A stretch of DNA of 27,866 nt from Terana coerulea. Taxonomy: Eukaryota; Basidiomycota; Agaricomycetes; Polyporales; Phanerochaetaceae. The stretch lies in NCBI GenBank assembly GCA_024811115.1, contig JAKOGH010000875.1, forward strand, positions 1 to 27,866, given 5' to 3'. Below the pieces are notes generated by a model. It worked only from the letters and a program-made list of their open reading frames with translations, had not been told where the DNA came from and did no database searches. The translations under genes and the position numbers were made by a program. This document shows, one piece after another, positions 11,578 through 21,248 of the stretch (the first letter of the stretch is position 1; every line of letters starts with the position of its first letter).

Positions 11578-14196
11578 TCACTGCGATGCATTCTCCATGC
11601 CCTGCAGTATCAGGCCTTGGTCGGCTGAAGTCCGCTTGCGTTTGCGTGGTTTCTCCGGCGAGCCGTAGTTTTCTGGGCCTGGCTCATCTGCGACTTCGAT
11701 GTCGGCATCGCATCTCTTGCGCTTGTATCCTTCGCTCCGCGCGAGAGCTTTCTTTCGGCCGCCTTTGCGGTCAGCACCCACCGCGATGCGGTTGATGCCT
11801 TTCTGCTCGCGTCCAGCGTAAAATCGTAAGAGCCCTGGGTCTTCGCGACAGATAGAGAGGCTAGACCACATCCGTGAGTATGGAGTACACCTGCAATTAA
11901 TGAGATGGACGACGTACTATTCGCCCTTTCCTCCGGTTTTCTTGACTACACGCACGTTACCACAATACTCGAGTGGGCCGACCGCAACTTCGCGAGTGTT
12001 GCCGATGATATGTGTGAATGTCTTCTTCGCTAGCTCATCCTTTGGGTACTGGTAGATGTCGTGAAACGCCGTAGTCTCCTGAGCATTCCTAGAAGATGGC
12101 GAAATTGCCGTAGATTAGCACAATGTTCTCTGAATCAAGTGGGCATAGAAAGATCATGCTTAACGTACTTGCACTTCAGCCCGTGTACGACACTGTCGGG
12201 AAACGGCGGGGTGACTGACCAGATTTCCTTGGTAGCGTGGCTCGCGTACGATGGGCGCCAGGCGTCGGATAGGTTCTTGTCGGAAAGAACAACCTCTCCG
12301 ACCCACGGCGCGAGCCATGTACGCGTTGCCGGAAGCATAAGCAACTCTGCGAGCAGTGCATCAGCAAAACTGGTGAAATGTATTGTACACTGAACGTCTC
12401 ACTGTCTGCCTCTGCCGCGAACATCTGGGATAAGGGGTCATTTCTGTTCGTCGAATTATGCCGTAGTGCGTCTGGAGTAGCATCTCCGAAGATGAGGTGG
12501 CTCAGGTTCCCTTCGCGTTCAAGGGCGCAGCGAATGAACGTGGGCTCGAAGACGTCGTAGAGCTCGGGGCGCAGATTGCGGTTGCGCGACTTGCCTTCTT
12601 GGGAAGCCAGTCCGTTGAGCTCCTGCTGTTCGGAGGACTGAGCAATTCATAACGAGCGAACAAGTTCAAGATCACTCACAGCATAATAATCTACCAACGC
12701 CGCAAGACGACGTGGCATATGCACTTGTTGACGCTTGAATACGTTCAGGTATCGACCGTACGTCTTGCGCTGCGACTTAGAAGGGGCAAGCAGTCCATGT
12801 CCTTTGAGGCAAGGGGAGAGAATAGACCTAACGAGAACTTAATAAGACGCAAATGGATCGAGCGAGCCGTAGCTCACCAGATTTCCCTTACAGCGCGCAT
12901 GATCCATGCCATGTACGCCTCAACGACGCGAGCAGTCCTCGATGGATTGTCAAAACCTCAGCTTCTGTTAAGAACGGCGATATTCCTGACAGAGCGAGTC
13001 AAGGCATGAAGAACTATTCAATTCAAGCAGAACGTACCAGCGTAAAAGTATAGCTCGCTAGTGGTATAAACCCCGCAGCCAGGAAAAATCTCTTCCGCAG
13101 CCCTAATTGCTTCAAATGCGAGGACCATGCGATTCGTCGTCTTCGATGCCCGGCGACCCTGAATCCACTCCGTAACACGCACAAGAAACGCTGTACGTTG
13201 TGTCAAGGCGTCCGGGGAGAATAAGGAAGATCACTCCTCATCTGCTTCTAGATTGGCTGCATGGTGTTAGAATTGCTGATCGGCGACGAAGAAAAGACTC
13301 ACCTGGAAAACAAGGTCATTGCTGACGAAGGCAAGGACAAAATCTTCGAACTCCAAAGCGAGCCCGATCTTAAGGCCTCGTGTCTGTCAAACGGGTAAAT
13401 GATACGCCATTTAAAGATGTACTGGACGATGACAGTAATACCGCCACGTACCTCAAGGTTCACTTCATGGATGGATGTATACCACTGGTCATGGGAATAC
13501 CATTGCACAGACGTGTGCGTTAAGTACTGAACCTGTGCCAATTTTAAGTAAGAGCTATGTCGCCCCGAAACTGCATCGGCTTACCTGGAGCCACAGATGC
13601 TTCATGTTTAGTATGAGAGCGCGGTAGGTATGTTCGATCCCCAGTAACTCGAGCGAGGTGACTGACGACCCTGATGCGTCTCGTGTTCTCCACTCTGCAT
13701 CGCGAGGCCACACGCTTGTTTGTGCTCTTGTATTTCCGCGAAATATTTTGGAGGATGCGTCGAGGCGATAAACCATCCCCGCCTTGATGCGTGCCTCTTT
13801 CTTGAGTGCGCAAGTCCTCTCCGCTTTCGTTGGGTCCGCCCAAAGAGCCAGCAGTTGCCATGAGCTAAAAGTACGGTGGTCGTTGAAGACCTTGCAAGCA
13901 ATCAGATGTGACGCTCAGGCTTTACATTCGACTGCTTCCGGCATCCCGGAGCTTTTGACGAGAACGTGCGCGTGGGCGAACACGCGAATGCAGCGCGACA
14001 GAGCGCGACATTGTCGTGAATGCGGTAGGTTCGGTAGCGCCCGCCTCACGTGCTCAAACCGCGCGCGCGGGGTGAACGCGAGAGCGGTTTGGATCAAAGT
14101 CCGGAAAGCCGGAGGGGTCTGCAGGGTGGAGCCAGAAAAATTATAAGGCCGCATTTCATGCAGCAGGGCCCGATACCGCCAATAAGTCCACGCCAT
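11578..14196 (-). CDS. Unassigned ~700-aa protein, ten exons, possibly damaged
   Basis: I recognise no domain. Minus-strand exons: 14196-13585, 13532-13452, 13383-13303, 13241-13038, 12985-12878, 12827-12680, 12637-12403, 12346-12169, 12088-11918, 11860-11578, with GT-AG introns of 42-80 nt. From 12827 to the stop all junctions are in phase, which is strong evidence for a real gene. Visible features: WQLLALWADPTKAERTC near residue 105, WYSHDQWYTSIHEVNLE, VTEWIQGRRASKTTNRMVLA, SKSQRKTYGRYLNVFKRQQV, NLRPELYDVFEPTFIRCALE, TRTWLAPWVGEVVLSDKNL, and a basic C-terminus (KPRKRKRTSADQ) that could be a nuclear localisation signal. Three lesions: a TGA at 13915-13917 in an otherwise continuous frame, one base missing near the G run 13214-13217 (C run on the coding strand), and one missing near 12930. 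The start at 14196 (MAWTYWRYR...) is the first in-frame ATG; the true N-terminus may lie further upstream. Confidence 0.6.
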
Positions 14197-14876
14197 CCGG
14201 GATAACAATGCACAGCTCTAGAGCACCAGTAGCCCTGCCTCACGGACTAAACCTCCTGATTGAAATCCTCAGAGAGAACAGATTAATCATGGCCCATGAG
14301 CAGTGGCCTCGCAGATGCATAGCATAACTTGAAGGCGTAGCAGGCGTAGTAAGAAGAGGAATGAGACGCGATGAAGATGGCGCGCAACTTTGCCGCAAGG
14401 AACTGAACAATGACGAAGGAGCCACGTGTGGGCCACGCGAAATGCCACGTTGTTTGCCAGATCTTGCAAAGATCGCGGGGCCCTAATCAACTATCGTACG
14501 GCAAGACCCTCAACCTAAAGGTATCGGGAATAACAAATCGGATAACAAACTCGTGAAGCGCCGCTTGCGCGGCAGCAACCTTTGCTTGTCCTTGAGGCAA
14601 CCTTGAGGCGAAGCTGGAAACTGGTAGTGACTTTGGTGACTGTTACGCGTAACATGATGCAATCACGGCAAAGTCCGGTGAGTTGAGGATTGCTTTCCCA
14701 CGGTATTTCGCATAGCAGAGAGACCTTGACAAGCAAGGTAATTGGTTCAATCTATTTGTGATCTGCTCATTTCCATAGCACCGCTCCGGTAAGCAGCTAC
14801 TGACCTGGCTACAACGGTCCTTATTCACCCCACGGGCCACAGACCGCTTCGTTGTGATAAGTGTCTGTCAGTGAGT
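14197..14876. other. No gene recognised
   Basis: Short ORFs on the minus strand (14240-14490, 14515-14840) show no domain. They may be degraded 5' sequence of the gene at 11578-14196 or plain intergenic DNA. Confidence 0.3.
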
Positions 14877-16133
14877 CCTAGTGAAAAGTGACCAAAATGA
14901 GGTACAGCGAGAGCCAACACCGTCCAGCTGACTCCAACAGTGGAGTTGGATGGATGGGAATGCAAGTTGTAGGATGGCGCCGCCAAATCTGGACTAAGAG
15001 TTAGCACCAGCAAACGAGATTGCGTCGTGGTCCGTCTCGTGGAGCTGTGTGAGAGCGTGGATGGACCTGGTTGGACGGTTGAATGCACGGTGATTGGTTG
15101 CACTTATATCCACATCGCGGCAGGGAAATATAGCAGGGTCAAACAGTATGCATTCACATCTAACAGATATGTACAAGCAAGCCTATTCTAGATCTAAAAC
15201 TGGCTATTTAACTGAAATCCAACCACCTCCAACCGCCTCCGTCATCTACTGCAACCAGCCAAGCTCTGGTGTTTGCGCCTGCTGCATCCCCCGATGTGAG
15301 CCCATTCTCCCACGGTGGTGCCAGTAGATTGCGTCAGCCACGTTATTGTCGTTGTCGCCGTCGTGACCAAGACAGCCGCCACCCCACTCAGCAACCTGGA
15401 CACACTCTGCACAATCCTGTAGTGAGCGAGGCAAGACATTTATTTAGCAAATGATATGCATACCTGTGGGCGCCATGCGCATATTTGCGACCTCCGGAGA
15501 TATAAGCGTGGATGATAGGGACAGCACAAGGTTTCGAATACTGTGGTGAGCACTGCAATGAAGCCGCAGTAGGTATACAACACACCGTGAAGCCTACGCT
15601 GACCAAACAGCTCTTCTGACGTCGCACCCGAAAGCTGGTAGCCAGTAGTATGGTAGAATCCAGCCAAGTCAGAGCAAGTTTACACATACGAAAGGCAAGA
15701 CCTCTCACCTGTGCAAAGAGATTTGCGGTATATGTGGCTCATGGTTGTCGACTGAGACGATGGGGGAGAGGACAAGGATACCCGTCACTGCATCGAGAAC
15801 GCGTGCAAATATAAGACGTCCGGGCGATGCCGCACTCGGTTCGTGCATGAACAAGCGCCAGTCGAAGGGCTGGGTCGAGTGCAAGTATGCATGAAGACGG
15901 CTAGGTGCATGCGCGCACACGCACATAGGCTGCACTTGCATGCTTGGTTAGGGGAGGGAGGGAGGACATCGAAGGCAGCTGGCCGTGGGAGAGTGCATCG
16001 AAGCCCAATCAAAGCGCAGCAGGCCCATGAATAAACGCCGGTGTTGCACTGTGCTGGCTCTCGCAGGATAGGAATAAGGCAGCTTGACCACGTTGGCTCT
16101 CGCTGGACCTCATTTTGGTCACTTCTCACTGGG
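14877..16133. mobile_element. Candidate non-autonomous DNA element with ~45-bp inverted ends
   Basis: The left end (CCTAGTGAAAAGTGACC, continuing CAAAATGAGGTACAGCGAGA) is matched in inverted orientation at the right end, whose reverse complement reads CCCAGTGAGAAGTGACC and then CAAAATGAGGTCCAGCGAGA. Around 40 of the outer 43 bases agree. The 7-mer AGTGAGT flanks both sides (14870-14876 and 16134-16140) and may be a target-site duplication, although the ends themselves contain AGTGA, so chance is possible. The interior (~1.15 kb) has no recognisable transposase; minus-strand ORFs at 15388-15708 and 15440-15667 show no family signature. Superfamily not assignable; a 7-8-bp duplication would suit hAT or KDZ elements. 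Confidence 0.55.
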
Positions 16134-16345
16134 AGTGAGTGCTGAACCTAGCGCTTACTTTGCTACTGCCAGCTCACTTCTCCACTTTACACTAGGTCTC
16201 ATCTGTGCAGCTTACTCAAGCACTAACATGTTTAGTCTACACACTTAGGGAATACTTGACTGCAACTGGCCGTTCTGGGGCTTAAGGAGTGCTCGAGGTA
16301 AGCTTGTAGTAAGCTGCATAAGCAAAGAGTTAGCGCCGAGCACAT

Positions 16346-16402
16346 GGTCAGTGTCGATACTGATCGCGATAACAAAAATTTGTTATCAGCATCACCCTGA
16401 CC
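16346..16402. repeat. Long imperfect palindrome
   Basis: The centre is a perfect 9-bp inverted repeat, GATAACAAA / TTTGTTATC, separated by AA. The arms extend outward to GGTCAG / CTGACC with about seven unmatched bases on the left side. The transcript could form a long hairpin, and the DNA could be a cruciform or a dimeric GATAA-binding site. There is no gene nearby to link it to. Confidence 0.6.
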
Positions 16403-16570
16403 GCCGACTTCTGGGACTTTGAAACAAGACCCTTTGGACTAGCCCTCAGGGGGCCAGAAGGGCTCTGACACGAGACTATGAAATTTGAATGCGGTAAACA
16501 AACTAGGCATAAGCGTCTCATTTTATGTGATCTCTTGGCGCTTGTCTCAACTCTTTTGCTTCAAGCCTTC

Positions 16571-16930
16571 ATCCGAAAAAACCCCCATACTATTCCTGCC
16601 TAATGCATGCTAATAAGCACTAATTCATTGCACATAAGCATCAAAGTAACACAACTAGATAAATAGATACATAAGGCCAATAAGGCAGTTTAGTGAGGTC
16701 CTTTGCTAATTGTCTTAATTATTCTATATATTAGGGCAATTAGTTCTATTTCTCAGCTATTTGTTTCCTTACTGTCCTATTTTGTTCCTCACATGCAGCT
16801 ATAATACCACTACTGCTTGACTAGTCATCTGAGAAATCCCCCTTCTTAATTTAATCTGATGCTCTGTATTGCATATTTAGCTATCTATATACAAGACTAA
16901 GCTACCTAACACAACAAACTACTTGTACTG
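16571..16930 (-). repeat. AT-rich repeat debris with two ends related to the 1-kb repeat
   Basis: CATCCGAAAAAACCCCC at 16570 and CATCTGAGAAATCCCCC at 16817 both resemble the reverse complement of the 3' end of the 1-kb repeat (CATCTGGAAAACCCCCC at 19270 read backwards). After each, similarity fades into AT-rich sequence. I read these as two older, inverted, diverged relatives of that repeat family. The rest of 16134-16930 is AT-rich with no ORF. Confidence 0.4.
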
Positions 16931-17034
16931 TGCAGGTAAGCCCATGCACCATGCACCATACTCACCTGCACTGCACCACGCCCACCTGTGTGTTGTATCT
17001 GTCAGTAACATACTTACATACACCACTACCCTGG

Positions 17035-17770
17035 CCCTCGTGTCGTGCGCCAGCCCCTTCTAACGGGGGCACACTTGTCAGCGTCGGTCTGCACGCGTCG
17101 TGCTTTGCCACGTCCTGCGCGCCAGCGCCGGGCGGTGTGCGTGCTGCGCTTCGTTGGCATTGTGCTGGGGTAGCTTGCTACCCTGGTCCCTCACGTCGTG
17201 CGTCGGCCCTTTGTAACGGCGGCACGCTTCGCCTACGTCGGCCTGCGTGCGTCGTGCTTTGCCACGTCCTGCACGCCGGCGTTGGCGTGGTGCGCGTCCG
17301 TCGGCATACGTGTGTGCGCCGTTGTCCCGCCCTGCGTATCTTGCGCGTCGTGCTGTACACGCCGGTTTCTTGTGTGTCGGCGTCGCTCGCTACGTCGGTC
17401 TGCGCGCGTCGTGCTTCGCCACGTCCCGCGCGGCCGGTGTTGGTGTTATGTGTGTGCTGCGTTCTCGGCGTCAGCGCCTGTGTAGCTTGTTGCGCTGGTC
17501 CTTCGCCGTACGTCGGCCCTTTGTAACGGCGGCGCGCTCGCCTACGTCGGCCTGCGTGTGCTGTGCTTCACCACGTCCCGCGCACCGGCGTTGGCGTTGT
17601 GCAGCGGGCTGCATTGGTCGGCGTCGTGCTTGTATGTCGCTGCCTGGCCCTTCGTGTTGTGCACCGGTCCCTTACGTCGGCGGCGCGTTCGCCTGCGTCG
17701 GTTTGCGCGCGCCGTGCTTCGCCACTTCTTCGCAGCGCCGGCGTCGGCGTGTTGTGTGTGCGTCAGTACC
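17035..17770 (+). repeat. GC-rich tandem array, five ~154-bp units
   Basis: A core beginning CGTCGGYCTGCGYGCGTCG followed by TGCTTYGCCACGTCC recurs at 17082, 17236, 17393, 17545 and 17696, that is every 151-157 bp. Between cores lie shared blocks such as GTCGGCCCTTTGTAACGGCGGC and GCGTTGGCGT. Units differ by substitutions and small indels, and the last is the most diverged. The array is very GC-rich against the AT-rich DNA on its left. Open frames of 198 and 226 codons run through it but are by-products of GC-rich repetition, being open in several overlapping frames. Confidence 0.8.
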
Positions 17771-17940
17771 GTGGGTGCTGAGGTCGCTGTCCCGACCCTT
17801 GGCATGGTGCGTAGCAGCCTCTTGCGTCGGCGGCATGCCCCGCGTCGCCTGCAGCGCGTCGGCCAGTCTTGGGCCTGCTGCGTTATGCTTGCCTACGCGG
17901 GCATTCGCGTGCAATGTCCATGGGTGAGACCTAGTCGTAG

Positions 17941-17988
17941 AATACCATCCACAGGCCGTGCAAGCACGGCTGTGGATGGTGCAGTATT
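17941..17988. repeat. Strong hairpin downstream of the tandem array
   Basis: The stem is CATCCACAG + GCCGTGC pairing with GCACGGC + TGTGGATGG, with an AA loop and a single bulged base. The outer AATAC / GTATT extends it further. It lies ~180 bp after the last array unit. No gene is adjacent. It may be a relic of a small foldback element or a replication/recombination scar. Confidence 0.65.
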
Positions 17989-18248
17989 AGTGGTGGACGC
18001 TGACGAGTGGGGCACATACCTGGTCTCCAGGGCGAGCCCCCTTCAGGCTTTCCTTCATTTCCTCCGGTCTCGCGTGGCGCTTTTGGGGTCCTAAGGTCAG
18101 CGGTGGGGGTCGCTGACGCTGGCGACAGCGTCGGTTAGTGATAGGGGACGAAGGGAGATGAACGACTCGGACAACGCTAGGGCGTGAAGGCGCTTCAAAG
18201 TGCTGACCACTATGAATACTTGTCCGATACACTTGTGCCTAAGCCGCT

Positions 18249-19270
18249 ATGGCGCAGCTGTTAACTCTGCACAAGATTATAACTAGGGCGACTCTGAGTT
18301 CGAGTCTCCGCACAGGCATACTTTTATTGGCCACAAATCCGTACCAAGCCTGTGTTCAAAAACACACTTAGTATGCTGTTTTGCTCTTTTTCAAAGCCGT
18401 CACTCTTTAAAATTAGTGCTTTTGAGAATATTCTGAAAGCCTTGTATATTTCCAGAAATAAGCTAATAAGGAGTTCATTTTGCATTTACATGCTAACTGG
18501 GTTAGAATATAGGGTAATGGCTGCATTAACTCTAAAAGTATAATAGTGTAAATGTAACCCTGGTGCAGGGTTACAAGTGCCCTTTTCTTTTTGGGATTCT
18601 GTCTTGAAAGACAGTTCCCTTTGTTATGGTCCTCAGACTTACACCACTATAACGAAGGTACGTTATTATTCTACAGTGCTTATATGTACCATTAGACTTA
18701 CACTACTATAACAAAGAACATAGTTCATTCCTATTCTCTTATCACATGCCTGAGTATTGTTAACCTGCGGTTGGCTTTCAGTAAGTATGCAAGTTTGCTA
18801 ATTAGCCTAAAAAGTACAAAATAGAACCAAATTAGCTCTAAGCAATATAGTAATAAGGATTTAAGTAATAAATAAGAGCAATAGCAAGATATGTTGGATA
18901 AGCTCTAAATAATGTAATAAATGAGGCACAAATAACATCCAAGTGGGTAAGAATATAATCATAAGCTATTGATAAAACATAGAATAGTGACAAATTAGGT
19001 AAAAAGAAGCTTAGTTGATAAGCTAATAAAAGTATGCACTAAGGGATTAGTAAGTGATAAAAAGTGAATTAGTTGATAAAAAGCTGTGAGTAAATAGCAG
19101 ATTAGAATGTTGAAAGGCAAAAACTGGTTAGCCAACTAATAGGGGTAGATTAGCTAAATGATCTATATTTTAGTGAAGCATTTGGGCAAAGTGTGAAAAA
19201 GGGCACTATAAGTGACTTAGCACTAGAAAAGAAGCATAAGGTATGAATTAGAAGGGGGGTTTTCCAGATG
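18249..19270 (+). repeat. 1-kb AT-rich interspersed repeat, copy 2, with tRNA-like head
   Basis: This is the second copy of the repeat at 1-1008, highly similar along its full length by eye, with scattered substitutions and small indels. The tRNA-like head has an A-box-like TGGCGCAGCTGTTAAC at 18249 and a B-box-like GAGTTCGAGTCTCC near 18296. The hairpin at 18554-18574 is conserved. The T-tract is interrupted by a C (18583-18586 and 18588-18592). The head resembles a tRNA with ATTATAA in the anticodon-loop position, but its stems do not pair well, so it is a tRNA derivative rather than a working tRNA. I found no target-site duplication. Upstream, 17989-18248 holds nothing recognisable. Confidence 0.85.
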
Positions 19271-19807
19271 AACTGTGCAGCTGGTCACAGCTTCATAACA
19301 TCACTGCTGCCATTGCACGGTTTCCAGTGACTGATTCAACCGTCTCTTGTGTCGTTTGGTCTGGCCTCGTCCCAATTTACAAAGGTCTGTTCAGTCCGTG
19401 TCCGCAGGCCCTTTCATTTTCTTGCATAAAAGCTCCTCTTTCCGAGTGGTCTTTTGGCCACTTCGCCGTGATTAGTGATGTGCCGGCCCGGCCTGGCCAG
19501 CCGTGGCTTCGGCCCAGCTTGTAGGGCTGACAGCCCAACCCAGACGTGAAGCCGGGCTTTGAGCCATGACCAAGGCCCGGCTCCGGCTTTGCACGGCCCA
19601 AGCCAGCGGCTTTGTACCTGCAAGATGGCAAATATTCAACGCTACCAGGAAGTTCTTGTAGGCATAGTAAGTAATATTGCTATCATATCAAGTGATTAAA
19701 CACTCACTGAACGTAGAGATGCACGCCAATTGCTCGTCCCGAGATGGCCCTACATGCATCAGTTGTGTTAGCGCCTAACACGTCGAATATAGCGGCATGC
19801 CCATTGG

Positions 19808-20166
19808 TAGTGATTGGCAAGGGTAAACCCTCCATGCTCAGAGGGCAACCCTTACCCTTACCCTCCAATACCCTTACCCTCATGAAGGGTAAGGGTTGAG
19901 GGCTACCCTTCAAACCCTTGCTAAAATAGGCTGAAAATGGTGATTTAAGTGCCTTTCCCCACTTACTTATAATGTCAGTCTTCTATTTGAGTGGCTTGCA
20001 TTGGTATAGAAAGCATTTACAACACTTGCAGCCCTCTCTAGCAATATGCCTAGTGCTTGAATAAAGACCCCTGCCAGACAAGGGTTAACTTTCCTCAACC
20101 CTTACCCTTACCCTCTGTACCCTTACCCTTAACCCTCAGAGGTTTGCAAACCCCTGCCTATCACTA
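19808..20166. mobile_element. Inner hAT-type MITE (359 bp) nested in the outer element
   Basis: The left end TAGTGATTGGCAAGGG and right end (reverse complement) TAGTGATAGGCAGGGG form terminal inverted repeats. The flanking 8-bp duplications CCCATTGG at 19800-19807 and 20167-20174 are identical, so this insertion is younger than its host element. Subterminal blocks of CCCTTA/TAAGGG repeats occur at both ends in both orientations. No coding capacity. Confidence 0.92.
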
Positions 20167-20327
20167 CCCATTGGCACCAACATACTGTGCAAACATGAGT
20201 TTTTACTCCCTTGTAATAAACTATAGCTTACCTGGTCTGGTATACAGCCGTAGTATTGTGACACAGTACCCTCTGTGCATCCACTGCGAGGCCATGGCCT
20301 GACGGCCTGGTAAGGCCCAGCTTTCAC

Positions 20328-20377
20328 CCAAGCCGGGCTTTGAGCCCTATTGAACCGTTGCTCAAAGCCCGGCTTGG
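20328..20377. repeat. Perfect 18-bp palindrome in outer hAT element
   Basis: CCAAGCCGGGCTTTGAGC (20328-20345) is followed after 14 nt by its exact reverse complement (20360-20377). A third copy of AAGCCGGGCTTTGAGCC sits near the left end at about 19551. These are subterminal repeats of the element. Confidence 0.85.
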
Positions 20378-20448
20378 CCCAGCCTGAGACGGCTCGGCTT
20401 TGACAGCTTGACGGCCTGAGGCCGGGTCAGCACATCACTAGCCGCGAT

Positions 20449-20829
20449 CTGTGCGGCAAGGACCTCAAGATGATTCGAAGGCTACGTCTTGGAAGGAGCT
20501 CGTCATGTCGAAGGGACCGACAATACTGGTACTACTACTTGGCATTTGGCATCCTCAGCACGGACGTCGCGTAAGCTAATTACCTCTCAGGGCATTGTGA
20601 CCCGAAGCCTCCAGCGAAGGATGTGCACCATACCATGAACCAGTCTGGCAATGCTTTGCGATATACCACAGAAGCCAGCACTTCGTGCATTATTGGTTCT
20701 TCCTCTGTCTGTGCCCAGTACTGCCAGACTAGCCGGTTCGTTGGCTCTTCCCTTGGTCAGCGGGCTGGCTTGGGTGAATATGACCCGCTGGGCTTGGTCT
20801 GGCCAGTTTGCTTTTCCCAACTACGGATA
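20449..20829. other. Unassigned sequence between hAT and copia elements
   Basis: This and 19271-19464 were contiguous before the hAT insertion. A plus-strand frame near 20651-20896 is hydrophobic (LAGSLALPLVSGLAWVN) and might come from a membrane protein, but the frame is short, has no start context and runs into the copia remnant. I cannot assign it. Confidence 0.25.
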
Positions 20830-21248
20830 CTTCTATCAGCACCTAAAACTCGTGACAGTGCTTGTGACTGGTCGTACATGGAGCCTGGATTTCTGACTGG
20901 GATCCTCCATTCGCGAGTACTACACCGCGGCCCGGCAGGAATAACTGGTGGTGCCAGTACCTGCAGATCTGCTGCGGGTGGTGTCGCTTCGCGACGAGGC
21001 AGACTCAGGCTACGCCCAACAGGGGGCTCAGGGGTCGAACCGTTGTTCAACCCGCTTGGTCTCTTTTTGGTGGAAGGAGGGTTTGTACAAGGTGCAGCTC
21101 GCCGTTTAGGCGGTGGCGCATTGTTGTCACTATCATCTGATCCTGCACCTTGCGAAGACTCATTGTCATTCGTGTTGTTGGTGTTTTGCGCTTAGGCGGG
21201 TCAGGCCGCGCGGGCATTTTGCCATCAGGACACTTGGGGAAATAAGTT

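Larger units (their letters stand above)
19473..20440. mobile_element. Outer hAT-type non-autonomous element (968 bp, carries a nested insertion)
   Basis: Terminal inverted repeats: left TAGTGATGTGCCGGCCCGG, right (reverse complement) TAGTGATGTGCTGACCCGG. The flanking 8-bp duplications are GCCGTGAT (19465-19472) and GCCGCGAT (20441-20448), differing at one position. A TAGTG-start terminal repeat plus 8-bp duplication is the hAT signature. The subterminal regions are full of GCCCGGCC and AAGCCGGGCTTTGAGC motifs in both orientations, as expected for transposase-binding arrays. There is no transposase, so it would have moved only in trans. Removing the inner element and its duplicated target leaves ~601 bp. 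Confidence 0.88.

Noticed and set aside
13625..13655. B-box-like GTTCGATCCCC
   Set aside because: No matching A box or cloverleaf; the bases lie in a coding exon of the minus-strand gene.
5513..14196. A secondary-metabolite gene cluster
   Set aside because: An adenylating enzyme beside a membrane protein is suggestive, but there is no synthase, tailoring enzyme or regulator, and the ligase appears inactive.
11578..14196. A crypton/DUF3435-type tyrosine recombinase or KDZ transposase
   Set aside because: I looked for the R...H-x-x-R...Y pattern and KDZ motifs in the spliced frame and could not place them.
17247..17927. 226-codon Cys/Arg-rich ORF
   Set aside because: It runs through the GC-rich tandem array, and other frames there are open too; no start context, splice sites or domain.
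18241..18320. A functional tRNA gene
   Set aside because: A- and B-box-like motifs are present, but the acceptor and anticodon stems do not pair, and the segment is part of a 1-kb repeat present twice.
19840..20145. Telomere-like CCCTTA/TAAGGG runs
   Set aside because: The unit is TAAGGG, not the fungal telomere TTAGGG, and the runs are symmetric subterminal blocks of a hAT-type element with clear ends.
20651..20896. Transporter-like hydrophobic ORF
   Set aside because: Only one hydrophobic stretch, no family motif, and the frame runs into the copia remnant on the other strand.
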